Below, in pieces: positions 39,674-57,271 of a stretch of 64,000 bases of DNA. Numbering within the stretch: the stretch's first letter is position 1; every line of letters begins with the position of its first letter. The stretch covers positions 338,501 through 402,500 of the forward strand of contig NW_026110806.1 of the NCBI RefSeq assembly GCF_024679095.1. The letters run 5' to 3'. Source of the stretch: Eriocheir sinensis (lineage: Eukaryota; Arthropoda; Malacostraca; Decapoda; Varunidae). The notes beneath the pieces are model-generated. The model was not told the origin of the DNA, made no database searches, and saw only the letters and a program-made list of their open reading frames with translations. A program made the translations under genes and the position numbers.

Positions 39674-39700
<27 letters not shown>
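38454..39700. other. Low-complexity spacer
   Basis: Holds a CA tract (38594-38629), T-rich sequence (38940-39190), a GAT tract (39208-39237) and purine-rich sequence to 39660, then a short GA tract (39681-39709). No gene seen. Confidence 0.7.
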
Positions 39701-40247
<547 letters not shown>

Positions 40248-41450
40248 TCACTCACCAACATTCATTCATGCATACATAAATATTCGGGTGTAATAACCTT
40301 CATGTGTTTACTGATTTATCTATCCATATCTATCTATCAGTCTGCCTCTATCTGTTTATCAGGCTATCATTTTTTTATTGAATCTCTGGATAGATTAGCC
40401 TGTTCATTTTCGTCTATTTATCTATCTAGTTAGCTTTTATTAACCTTTATCCTTTTTATATTCGTTTATTTGACTCTCTATTTATATACTTTTCCAATCA
40501 CGTTTTTATCTACCTTCATTTATTTTTCATGCAGCTCATTTTTCATTCACTTAAGTTTTCATTCACTTCATTTTTAATTCATTTTTTTCATTTTCCATTC
40601 ATTTTTTTCATTTTTATGCATTTTTTTTCATTCATTTTTTCATTTTCATTAATTGTTCTTATTTTTCATGCACTTCATTTCACATTTTTTTCATTTTCAT
40701 TCATTTTTCTCATTTTTCATTTATTTTTCACTCATTTTATTTTGATTTCTTTTTATATTTTTCATTCATTTTTTCATTTTTCATTCAGTTCGTTTTTCAC
40801 ATTTTTTTTATTTTTCATCTAGTCCATTATTCATTAACTGCATTTTTCATTTTTTTTCATTCAGTTCACTTCGTTTTTCATTTTTCATTTCTTTCTTTTT
40901 CATTTTTTATTTCCATTCATTTTTCATTTTTCATTCAGTTCACACCTGTAATCTACGTGTTCTCTTATCTGTTTACATTCATCTAGTTATCTATCTATCT
41001 GTGTAACCCTTATCAGCTTTTCTATTCATCTATCCAACTATCTATCTACCTATACACTTCTTCAGTCACGTATCTATCTGCTCATTCTACTCTTTTATCA
41101 TCATTCTAATTCATTCTCATTTTACTATTCATTTTTACTATCCAAATCCCTCTATGTATCTTTTTCCTCTCCTTCTTCACTCTTTCTACCTCATATTCCA
41201 CTATCCAAATCTCGTTATTTATTTTCTCTTCATCCTCCTAGTTTATCTTTGTGCTGCCCAAATCTCTTTTTCTATCATTCTGTTCATTCTCTTCCTTTTT
41301 CTCCTACTCATTCTAACATCAAAATCTATTAACTTTCTTTTTTCTTTACCTTTTTCCTTCTTTCTACTTTTCATCAACTATCTTACCTATCTCTTTCTCT
41401 ACTAACTTTCTCTCTACTATTTTACCTTTCCAATACCTATTTCTTCATCT
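40248..41450. other. T/C-rich low-complexity region
   Basis: Includes irregular 'ttcatttttcattca' repeats (about 40515-40945) and 'tatctatctatc' runs. The phenylalanine- and leucine-rich open frames are compositional. No gene seen. Confidence 0.75.
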
Positions 41451-42125
41451 ACCTACATACCTACCTTTCCACCCAATCTTCACCTTTCTTAAACAAAGGA
41501 GGAGGAGGACGAGAATCACTTGTCATTTTACTATCCAAATCTCTAATCTACCATTCATTTACCTTCTTCCTTACCTACCTACGTACCTACCTTTCCTTCC
41601 ACTCAGTTCTCTCCATCTTTCTTGAACGAGGGAGGAGGAAGAAGAGGAGGAGGAGGAGAAGGCAAAGGGTAGGAAGGTTCAGGCAGTAGAAATATCCCGG
41701 GCCCAAAATAATCTTACCTCATTTTCCTATCCAAATCTCTTATCTATCTCTTATCTATGTATCTATTCACCTTCCTCCTCATCCACGCATCTTACCATCT
41801 GGCTCTCCACCTTTCTCAAACAAGGGAGGAAGAGGAAGAGGAGGCAAGGAGGAGGAGGAGGAGGTGGAGGCAAGGAGTAGGAAGGGAAGGGTTAGTAGGA
41901 GGAATTTCTCACCCTCAACATAATCAGACTTCATTCTACATTCCAAATCTCTTATCTGCCTCTCTCTTTACCCTCGTCCTCGCCTCCTCATCTACGCACC
42001 TACCTTTCCACCCAATCATCTCCACCTTTCTTAAGCGAGGAAGGAAAAGGAGGAGGAGGAGGAGTCAAAGGAGTAAAAAGTGAGGGGTTAGAGGAATTTC
42101 CCAGCGCCACATAATCACAGCTTGT
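41451..42125. repeat. Diverged ~200-bp tandem repeat, about four units
   Basis: Each unit has 'atccaaatctc' then TATC-rich DNA, 'cctacctttcc', 'cacctttcttaaac' variants, then a GGA-rich run. The 'cacctttctt' landmarks lie near 41480, 41612, 41808 and 42021, so spacing varies (132, 196 and 213 bp). Confidence 0.7.
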
Positions 42126-42463
42126 CACTCGCCACCTGTTATTGCAATTACTTTCGTCCGGAGCCAATAAACTCATTTAAACTTGAGGTGACGTGGCGCG
42201 ACCCCTCCTGGCCTGGCTTTTTCACCGTGCCAGGAGTGAGGGAGAGGAGGAGGGAGGAGGGAGGAGGAGAGAGGGTGAGGAGGGGAGAGAGTGGGAGGAG
42301 GGAAGAGGGAGAGAGAATGAAAGAGGAAAAAGAGAACAAAAGAGAATGAAAGAGAGCAAGAGAGAACGAAAAAAAGAAAACGAAAAAGGAAAATTGAAAA
42401 AGAAAACTTAGAAAAGAAAACTGAAAAAAACGGGAAAGGAACGAAAAAGAGAACGAGAAAAAG

Positions 42464-42503
<40 letters not shown>

Positions 42504-42752
42504 CTACAAGTCATCTTTAGTATAATACAGAACATCTTGAATAGCATATCTATGAACATGAATGAAGAGGATTGTTTAAATAAGGGATTCCTCATGACGT
42601 CAATACACCTAAAATAAGTAAAATATCGCCTATATAAGACAAAGTCTTTGATAGAATTAGAATATGCACAGAAAAAGATTGTAGAAGATGTTTATAGGGC
42701 TAAACTTAGTAAAATAAAACTATCTAAGAAATGAGCGTAAAAGATGCATATC
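42126..42752. other. Purine-rich spacer
   Basis: GGAG/GAAA-rich from 42235, with a GA tract at 42463-42497, then AT-rich unique sequence. No gene seen. Confidence 0.65.
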
Positions 42753-44176
42753 ATTTACCGTTTACCGTTGATGAGGTTTCAGGCCCTGCTCCGCCGCTGA
42801 TGCAGCGCTCTACGAGGGCCGTCAACAATTTCAACGTTAGCCGCAATAATAGTCTTCGATGCACTTATTCTCAAACATCGTAGTGAGTGAGTGTGTGTCT
42901 TAATTTATTTTACGAATAATATCACATATAGCAATTAGTTCAGTGTTGATGTCTGCTATTTTCCTTATAGTATCACTATTAACTATTCAACAATTATTTC
43001 CAGCACACTGAACATTCATCACACACAATTTATCTTTGAGTACAGACACTATAATTAATTGCCATGATCAGTCATGTTCCGAATTCTCTCAATTTCAGTC
43101 TGGAGAACTACACAACAATGGTCATTCGCTGAGTGGTTGATTTCAGGCTTCTTGTATCTCACACAATTTATGCATTTCTTCTCAGACATGGTGCACTCCT
43201 GTGATTTATGATTGCCAGCTCATTTGAAACAATTTGGGACGTCTCCATTGGTCTTGGCAGTACAGTTGGCCTAAAGATGGCCGTATCTCTGACAATGATA
43301 GCATATAATTGCATGGTATCTGTCTCTCACTGTGTATATTCCTCATTCTAATTTTATCTCGTCGTGATTCTTGTGAATCAGCTCTCTTACAGTTGGGTCA
43401 CACCTCAAAATGTAGTGCATCGTGCCGCCAACCGCAGGGTTGGTAAAAACCAGCTCAATCTTATTTTCAACACTCCCCGTGGCGTGTAAGAACTCATTGC
43501 GGTCTAAGATGGTCTCCTTTATTTTTCCTTGGTCTCCTCTCTATGCACATTGCATATCATTATCCTTGGTTTCATCTTTCCAACTCTTGTTATTAACTTG
43601 CTCAGCAGACCCCAGTTTTTGAGCAGCCTCATCCCTTGTGTTCTCATTATCAAAGTTCATGACAATGTTACCTCTATTTGTAAATCTTGAATCAGTTATT
43701 TGAATACCATTCCATGCCTGGGAGACTTCATCCTTCATGTCTGTTGCCTTCTTTTCCTGTGTAGAAACTTTTACAACTAAGAGATTTTTCTTGACCTTCT
43801 TGCCCCTCTTTGCCACCTCAGCCCAGCTAGATTCAGCATGCTCAGCACGTTTAAGGGTGTCAGCAACTGATCCCAGCTTATCCTGCACCCTCACACCCCT
43901 TGATTCAACTTCATCCTTAACCACAGATATTTCCTTAGCTAGTTCTTGCTTGAATTCATCCAGTTTTTCCACAATTTTGGTAGCCAGAGATGCTTTATGG
44001 AGGCATGGGTTGCACATCCAATTAATTTTGGGTATACTCTCCTGCTTAATTCCAGACAAATGAGCACACTGCACATGACACCATCTAGGGCACAGACAGC
44101 ATCCAATCCATTTCTCGCCTGTGGAATCCCTACAAACGTAATACAAATCCAACGGGGGCTTGGCTTTGCCAGCCAT
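42753..44176 (-). pseudogene. PHD-CCHC ORF1 of a non-LTR retrotransposon, ORF1-only copy B
   Basis: Same family as the element at 10734-12003, on the other strand. From the ATG at 44176 an uninterrupted 211-codon frame runs to 43541. Residues about 10-65 form a PHD-like finger: 'YYVC', 'WIGCCLC', 'WCHVQC', 'WMCNPC'. The first zinc ligand, Cys in copy A, is Tyr here. A charged segment 'EKLDEFKQELAKEI' follows and is a likely coiled coil. After the stop, further homology continues in other frames: 'MHYILRCDPTVREL', a CCHC knuckle 'CYHCQRYGHL..NC' (about 43300-43260) and a second Cys-rich stretch. The remnant ends near 43067, and a 3' UTR leads to two tttaccg repeats (minus: cggtaaa) at 42754-42767. 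No endonuclease or RT is present. The protein would bind its own RNA in an RNP; this copy is broken after the coiled coil. Confidence 0.8.
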
Positions 44177-44189
44177 GTGTATGTATATG

Positions 44190-44500
44190 TTATGCTGAAA
44201 TATGTATGTATATGTAATAATGATAATTAATTTACCCTGACGGAAATGTAAAATGTATCATATGTATGTATATGTAATAATAAATTAAGCCTAACATAAA
44301 TGTAAAACGTTTGTATATGTAATAATACAATATGTATGTATATGTAATAATACAATATGTATGTATATGTAATAATAAAATATGTATGTATATGTAATAA
44401 TAAAATATTTATGTATATGTAATAATGATTATTAATTTAGCCTAACGGAAATGTAAAATGTATCATATGTATGTAATAATAAATTTAGCCTAACGGTCTA
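44190..44500. repeat. AT-rich minisatellite (atgtatgtatatgtaataat)
   Basis: Several units of about 27 bp with 'atgtatgtatatgtaataat', alternating with 'tttagcctaacggaaatg' blocks near 44250, 44435 and 44485. It lies just upstream of the ORF1 start of copy B. Confidence 0.8.
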
Positions 44501-44558
44501 ACCCGAATTCCCAAGCTGTATATTTGGAATCCCCGCGCTTTGAAAAATACTAGACGCA

Positions 44559-45436
<878 letters not shown>

Positions 45437-45494
45437 CCTGTTATTATTGTTATTACTGTTCCGTCCGTTTTGAGGAGTGTGGCGGAGGTGGGGA

Positions 45495-45495
<1 letters not shown>

Positions 45496-45533
<38 letters not shown>
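45496..45533. repeat. (GT)n microsatellite
   Basis: 38-bp GT tract next to the broken end of the RT fragment. Confidence 0.95.
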
Positions 45534-45535
<2 letters not shown>

Positions 45536-45589
45536 GCCTCACGAGGTGTCATTAGAGTTCAAAGGCTGCTGCTGTGTCACGCCATCAAC

Positions 45590-46450
45590 GTGCAGGTTAC
45601 ACAGTCACTGGACGCCCCGGGACACTCCGAGATGCCCGTGTCAGCTGACCAACACCGGGGCGACGACGGGGCGCGGCGAGCACTGCACACCCTGGGGCTC
45701 CATCGCGCTGCCTCGCCTCACACTGTAAAATGGCCGCCCCACAAGTGCCCCGCCATGCCAGGGGCACTCACAAGCTTAACGGTCCTCCGTCATCTTCATG
45801 CTGATGTTTTTTTTAAACACAACACCCACTAGGAGGAGTGCCAAAAGCCTGCAGCCACAAGAAAGCCGCCCACGCTAGTGTATACCCGTGAAAGAGTCAC
45901 AGCGTAGCGGCCATCACGTCACGGGCTGCCGGTGCGCAGTCGCCCCGCCCTCCACCACCGCCGCCACGCCGCCCCGGCCCTCCGCTGCCCTGCCCGTCCT
46001 CTGCTGCTGCCCGGCGGGGTGCCACCATTGGCCTGAAGCTCACATTACCTCGTCTCGGTGTGATAGGCGCCAGTACCGTCACAGTAATGGGTGAAAGATA
46101 AAGCACAAAGTGGCCTCTGGTGACCTGCCCGCCGCCGGGCGACACCCTTCCGTCTCCCTCGCTCCGCACCCCGCTCCCTGCCTCTCAGTCCCCGGCCCTG
46201 GCCTCGTCAGTGCCCTGGGGACACAGTAACAGTCACTTACGGCTGCCGGCGGCTCGTCCGTGCATAAATGGAGGCAGGAAAGTGACGCTGAAGGCAGAAC
46301 ACAACGCCGGGGTCGCCCGCGAGCGGACCAATCACCTCACAAGAGGTGGTGTTTCCTCAGAGCAGAGAGCGGGGAGGTAGGGGATGGGAGGATGGCCTGG
46401 CGACGCGGAACATGGCCGCCACGCGCTGGGACCCATATAGCCTAGACAGC
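45590..46450. promoter_or_regulatory. CpG-rich island
   Basis: About 860 bp rich in C, G and CpG, in contrast to its surroundings. Two ATGGCCGCC motifs occur: aaaatggccgcc at 45727-45738 and one near 46412, which starts an 18-codon frame in good context. No protein is recognisable. It could be the 5' region of a gene whose exons are spliced further away, or merely unmethylated unique DNA. Confidence 0.35.
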
Positions 46451-46639
46451 CCCGTTATCCTGCCATAGCGACACCACGCCACCCCTCCTCCTATCCAAAT
46501 TAAGGGGTTAACCAAAATCCTCACTCTTTCGTCCCTTCCAATAGTAAACTACAGAGCAGCCTCCCTTGAACGGCGTATTCTTAATTAAACTTTTTGCTAC
46601 AGCTGTCGGCTTCATACTCGCTTAAGAAAATATATTAGA

Positions 46640-46644
<5 letters not shown>

Positions 46645-46709
<65 letters not shown>
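46645..46709. repeat. (TC)n microsatellite
   Basis: 65-bp TC tract. Confidence 0.96.
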
Positions 46710-46712
<3 letters not shown>

Positions 46713-48085
46713 CTAACCCATGTTGCCAACGAGGGCCGCGCCATTCCCTCCCATCCTTGTATTTCTGTTTCACTGTCAACAATTCCCGGATGACAACACT
46801 CACGAGCGTCAGCCACTTGTCACTATGAGCCACTCAGCGGACAGACGTATTGCCTTACATAATATGGTATACTTATTTAATCCCTAACGACCCGATGTGT
46901 CACACGGGGATCCCAGAACTGGGCTGAACATGTGTGTTGCTACGCTGCGGCCGTTCCTGCTCGCTGCCGCTTGTACTTTAAATATGTAGTTGTTATGGAG
47001 ATGAATAGGAGGTGGACACATATATTCCTAACGCTACGGGTGTTCTCGCTGTCACTCAGGGTATTAAATATCTGGTTGTTTATATAAGTATGAATGTTAA
47101 TATTTTCTATATGTTATAAAAGTTAAAATGTAGGTAAAATGTAATTGTTTGTTTATATAGATATGAATGTTTGTAATCACTCTATGGCTTAAGAGGCAAA
47201 ATGTAAAATGTATAGTTGTTATTTTATTCTTTTTAACATATTTCCGTCTGTCCTCAAACACACACTCGCTCGGTCGCTCCTACATAAAATTTTCGCCGTC
47301 CTAGTGACCACAGATTTTTAAAAACGTAATTGTCTATATATGAAGTTTATTTTCTTATCTTTTCATTTTTCACAGTGCAGCAATAATAGGTACATATGTC
47401 CATATTCTCGCTGGCCTTCAAACACACTCACTCACTCACTCACTCACTCACTCGCTCCCACACATAATATTTTCGACCATCACACACAAAAAGTTTAAAG
47501 TGCAAAAGTATAGAAAACACTCATCGGTGCCGCCGTGAGCTTAGTAGAACGCGCGCGCTCCGCTCCTATATTTTAAAGCCAAACCCGCAGTCACAAAGTT
47601 GAAAATGCAAATATATAGTCACGCCGGCCTTCAGTGGCGAGAGTCCCCCCCGTTTTGGGAGGATCTACCTGGAGCCTGACAGCCCCGTGCTGTTGATTGG
47701 TTTACTGTCAGCATGGCAGTTTTGGATGGATGGGTGCGCTTTCATTGATCATGTATTATGTCATCAAGTAGCTACTGTCAGAGTTGTGTTCCGAGACGTT
47801 CAGTCCTCATATAGGTTAGGCTTGGTAAGTTGTCAGGCGGCACCCTACGTGGTATGTAACGTTGCAATGAAGCGCGACAAAAACTTCATGGATTTATTTT
47901 ACATCTGAAATAAAGAAAACGCAATTATTGGAGCAAGTACGAAAGAGTGAACTGAATTTTGTTGCATGAAACGGAAGGCTTGAAGGAAGGATGGAAAGGG
48001 TGATGTGATTGATGTGCGGTGTTGAATGGTGTCCTGATGGTTCCAAGGGTGACACGAGGTAAGAGTCTGTAGTATGGACGGAAGG
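46710..48085. other. Unassigned unique sequence
   Basis: Includes an (ACTC)n run near 47426-47453 and a 73-codon plus-strand frame at 47687-47908 whose stop is followed directly by AATAAA (47909-47914). The peptide is unrecognised and shows no motif, and a donor-like 'ttggtaagtt' lies inside it. I do not call it a gene. Confidence 0.5.
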
Positions 48086-48400
48086 ATGGACAGGGTGAAG
48101 GAAGGATGGAAGGGGTGAAGGAGGGATGGAGAACGGAGAGAGCGCCATGATGCGATGTGTGCGGGGTGTGTTTGTGGTGCTCTGGTTCCTGGGTGAGGGG
48201 TGAGGGGTGTGCGGTTTGTTCTGAAGGATGGGCAGGATGAAGGAAGGATGGACAGGGTGAAGGAAGGATGGAAGGGGTGAAGGAGGGATGGGGAACGGAG
48301 AGAGCTCCATGATGCGAGGTGTGTTTGCAGTGTTCTGGTTTCAATTGCGGTGCGGGATGAAGGTGTGTGCAGTGCGTATCATTGGTGTAAAGCGACATGA
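48086..48400. repeat. 162-bp tandem duplication
   Basis: The block 'ggatggagaacggagagag' near 48124 recurs as 'ggatggggaacggagagag' near 48286, each within GGAAGGATGG-rich flanks and followed by 'ccatgatgcga'. Confidence 0.85.
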
Positions 48401-49104
48401 CTGGTGTTGAGGGCAGCGAAAAGGGTCGAGTTGAAGTGCACGCGAGATACGAAGATAAAGACGAACCACGACGTGTCTTGAATAATTGATCTACTCAGTG
48501 TTCAAGTCCATGGATCACTGGCGAGGCGGATCCGATTCTACTACATGATATTCAACGAGCGGCTGATTGGTGAAGAGCTACACGGATCCGGGCTCGGCGA
48601 CAAACCACACCCCGAAGAAAAAAAGTTAATATGTAGCCAAATAAATAAAGTCAGATAGCGGAGGTAGTTTGGAAGTAGCTTTAATTATGATACTACGGGT
48701 AGTGTGCACGAAAAGGGGGAAGGGGAAGGAGGGGAAGGAGGAGGAGGAGGAGGAGGAGGAGGAGAAAATGAGGGAGAAGAAAAAAAAGAAAAGAAAAAAC
48801 AAGAAAACGAAGACAAAGAAGAAGAAAAAGAAGTAGTAGAAAAAGGAGAGAAAAAAGAAGACCGAAAAGAGGAAGAAAAGGAAGAAGTAAAAGTAAGGAA
48901 GAAAAGTAGAACAAAAAAAAAACAAGAGGAGGAGGAGGAGGAGGCCAGGCTCGAGACAGCGATAATTGTGGTTGTGTCGCTGCAGAAGTGGCAATCGCGG
49001 AGGTTCTTGATTGGTCCTACACACTGGGCTGGAGATCTGTTGACGGTATGGCTGGAGGTGGACGTAAAGAGAAGAGGAAATGACCTACGAGTCTTGTGGT
49101 CTAA
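48401..49104. other. Unassigned, then purine-rich sequence
   Basis: 48401-48700 is unique with no recognisable gene. 48715-48945 is a GGA/GAAA-rich run. Confidence 0.6.
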
Positions 49105-49390
49105 CTCCTGCTTGCAGTGAAGGAGAGGAAGAAATGAAGTATACGGAGAAGACCTATAATCACTGTGGTTTTACTCTCGGTGGTAGTGAACTTGGGGGGA
49201 GGTCCTTGTAATGAAGTTGAGAGGAAGGAATGAAGTTTAGAGGAGAGAAAATGACCAACGATTCCTCTGTTCTTACTCGTGCTTGTAATGAAGTTGAGAT
49301 GAAGGAATGAAGTTTAGAGGAGAGAAAATGGCCAACGATTCCTGTGCTTTATATTTTGCTTTTATTGAAGTTGAGAAGGACACGAAGGAC
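49105..49390. repeat. 77-bp minisatellite, about four diverged units
   Basis: 'cttgtaatgaagttgag' at 49205 and 49282 and its variant at 49359 give a 77-bp period; an older copy begins near 49111. Units share 'gaatgaagtttagaggagag' and 'ccaacgattcct'. Confidence 0.85.
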
Positions 49391-49430
49391 AACAAGTATA
49401 CCGCTGCAATTTTTACTGTGTTGAATGTGG

Positions 49431-49550
<120 letters not shown>

Positions 49551-49556
49551 AGTATG

Positions 49557-49660
49557 CTAATCAGGTGCTCTTAGTCAACAACAACTTTTGCAAATTAATG
49601 TTTCAAAACTTTTTAGGCCAAATAGTTAACGTTTTATGTTTTTTTTTAGCCCAGTGCAAA

Positions 49661-49759
<99 letters not shown>

Positions 49760-50079
49760 TGTCTTACTGTCTTTCTGTCTGTCTGTCTATCTGTATGTAT
49801 GTATGTATGTATGTATGTTGGTTAGTCAGTCTATTTTTCCATCTTTTTGTGTGTTTCTATGCGTTTTTATGTATTTTGTCCTTGTGTCTGTTTTTCTGTG
49901 TCTCTCTGTCTGTTGGGGTTTGCTGGCTCGGCTCGTTTTTATTTTCGTTAGCGTTTTGTAATTCTTTTCGTCCGTTTTTTCTGTATCTGTCTGTTAGTTG
50001 GTGCCTGTCTGTCTGTCTGTCTGTCTATCTGTCTGTCTGTCTGTGTGTCTGTACACAAGCATCCATGAACACGTATTCC
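49557..50079 (+). repeat. Duplicated segment, copy 2, with (GT)n
   Basis: Collinear with 39707-40247. The GT tract here is 49663-49758 with one TT interruption. Point differences and indels are scattered over the whole length, so the duplication is not very recent. Confidence 0.88.
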
Positions 50080-52698
<2,619 letters not shown>

Positions 52699-52867
52699 GC
52701 CATTCCTATTTTTTTCTCTTGACAACTTTGATTATCTTTTGAACATGTCGGAGTCGAAATATGAAGTAAAATATTCTACAAAAACATAGTTCAGGAACGT
52801 ATTCATTTACTAAATAGATATAATGAAGTTTACAACATCATTATAAGGAGTAATAGCAGTACTTGTA

Positions 52868-52870
52868 ATG

Positions 52871-52946
<76 letters not shown>
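52868..52946. repeat. (AAT)n microsatellite
   Basis: ATAAT trinucleotides, continuing imperfectly to about 52995. Confidence 0.96.
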
Positions 52947-52948
<2 letters not shown>

Positions 52949-53127
52949 GTAATAATAGTAACAATAATAATAATCATAATAATAGTAATAAGATAGTAAT
53001 TACAGTGCACTTACAAGAAAATCAATAGAAACAGTATTCCTTTTCCTGCACAAATGTTAAATGTTAACCTTCATATAAGACATTAATAACGTTTTCTAAA
53101 ATAATTTCGTTTTGTTGTGCCCCACGG

Positions 53128-53535
53128 TCACAGAACAGCTGGTGACCTTGAGGCGGTGAGCAGCACAGAGGTGAAGTGGAAAGTCATGTTGCCGCCGACG
53201 GTCAGGCTGAGGCGTAACGCGGCAGCACCGGAGCCACTCCCCGCCGAGGGTATGCGCGTCGAGTCACTGGTCGAGGGAACATAAATTTTGGCCGCACTAC
53301 CAAACGTTTCGTCATTTACGTTCACATATTTGACGAGGCTTTCGTAGGAGTTTTGGGCATTTCCAGGAGTAGTTTTATGGCCCTGTTGGTAGTTTGACCC
53401 TTCTTCTGTACCGTGAACCTAAAGAAACACTCATTAGAACCCGACTGACTCCCTCTTTTACCTTTAGAAATAGCCGATGTGAGAGCAGAAAGTGTCTTAT
53501 AATACCGACCAAAGAGTCAAGATCATTTTATTCAC
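53128..53535 (-). pseudogene. Coding-like dispersed sequence, copy 1 (longest)
   Basis: On the minus strand a frame starting near 53424 reads 'VHGTEEGSN', 'GHKTTPGNAQNSYESLVKYV', then 'NDETFGSAAKIYVPSTSDST', 'LRLSLTVGGNMTFHFTSVLL' and a stop at 53128. It is preceded by a pyrimidine tract and AG ('gtttctttag'), which looks like a 3' splice site, and by about 100 bp also conserved in the copies at 54176 and 63030. The coding part is Ser/Thr/Gly-rich and hydrophobic near the end. I do not recognise the family. Conservation of the intron-like upstream part suggests DNA-level duplication and not retrocopying. Confidence 0.5.
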
Positions 53536-53730
53536 TGACACGCTAATATATACTGGTCCAAAACTATCACACTCTTTAGCTAGTTTTTTCAAGGATCTGA
53601 GTAATATTTTATTGTACTGTTGCACGCCTGTCTCTATCAGCCAAATAACTAACCAACCAAAGTGTGAGCGTTGAAGAATAAGTAAACGGTACGAAGATAG
53701 AGGTGGTGGTGGAACGTCCGGGAGAATACT

Positions 53731-53786
<56 letters not shown>

Positions 53787-54175
53787 GTGAGTGAGTGAGC
53801 TACAGCATACGACGCTAAGCTCTTATTCTTCCTGACATTTGAATAGTGGCTCAGAGAAAATCACTAAAGAATCTTGACGTACTACTTTTTCTCATTAGCC
53901 TCTCCTTTGGGTAGGGACTGCAGGCCACTGGCCAGATGTAGTACCTGCACGCCTCTCGCCACCAACACCCCGGGCAAGAGTGGACCTCCTACCGGTCTTC
54001 GCGGCACCTCAACGGACGCCTCACAAATCATCTGCTTTATGATTGATGACGGTAGTGGTTGTTAGGCCTATGGGAACGACTCAGGGAGAAACGGGTTGTT
54101 AAGCCTCGGTGCCCTGCTTAAGGTTCCTCCTCAATGAGCTGCTTTCCCCCCTTCCCCCCCTACTCTCACACATAG
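53536..54175. other. Unassigned spacer with (GT)n
   Basis: GT tract at 53734-53783, otherwise unique sequence with no recognisable gene. Confidence 0.6.
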
Positions 54176-54410
54176 GCTGGTATTACAAGACACTTTGCCT
54201 TCTCACATCAGCTATATCTAAAGATCAAAGGGAGGATCAGTCTGGTTCTAATGAGTGTTTTTTTATGCTCAGGGTACAGAGGAAGGATGAAACTACCACC
54301 AGGTTCATAAAACTACCCCTGGAAATGGTCACAGCTCCTACGAAAGCCTAGTCAAATATGTGTTCTTGGACGGGGAAATGGCTTATAATACGACCCTATA
54401 CAGTTGTGCC
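54176..54410 (+). pseudogene. Coding-like dispersed sequence, copy 2
   Basis: Homologous to the minus-strand copy at 53128-53535 and to 63030-63260. Shared landmarks: 'ggtattacaagacac', 'tctcacatcagctat', 'ggttctaatgagtgttt', then 'ggtacagaggaagg'. The translated part reads 'GTEEG', a stop, 'NYHQVHKTTPGNGHSSYES', 'LVKYVFLDGEMAYNTT'. Homology ends near 54410. The upstream boundary is 'ttatgctcag', again splice-acceptor-like. Confidence 0.5.
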
Positions 54411-56857
<2,447 letters not shown>

Positions 56858-57271
56858 CCTACTATTCATATCATACCCTATGACATGCCGCTTTTCGCAA
56901 ATATCTTTCAAACGGAGTCTCGGAACAGCATGGGACTTTGGCACAGATTGTTTCACACACCGCTTATTTTGACGCAATTGCGCTATGGCAGATGCGGGTA
57001 ATTGGCGTTTACTCTTGACTGTGATGGCAGAACCTGCGTGAGCCACTTACACATTCGAACAGGTGAGGCGTGACGTATTTGTGACGTGTATCCACCACCT
57101 ACCTCCACCCCTGGCCTCCCCTACTCCCATCCCTCCCTTTCCCTCCCTCCTCCTTCTCCCCCGCACTCTTTCCACCCGCCCTCTTTCTCTCTCTCTCTCT
57201 CTCTCTCTCGGTGTGCAGTACATGCGATGTGAAGCGTTGCACACATATGACTTGTCTACAATGGCGGATAA
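56858..57271 (+). repeat. Inverted repeat, left arm (414 bp)
   Basis: The complement of 57956-58556 matches this arm almost end to end: 'cctactattcatatcatacc', 'gcaaatatctttcaaacgga', 'cacttacacattcgaaca', 'tatttgtgacgtgtatccac', a TC microsatellite (57184-57209) and 'atgacttg..atggcggataa'. Differences are scattered substitutions and short indels. Confidence 0.92.

Noticed and set aside
47687..47908. 73-codon frame followed directly by AATAAA
   Set aside because: Unrecognised, low in motif content, with an internal donor-like site; AATAAA is common in AT-rich DNA.
53128..53535. Named protein family for the coding-like copies
   Set aside because: No motif specific enough to assign one; left as unrecognised.
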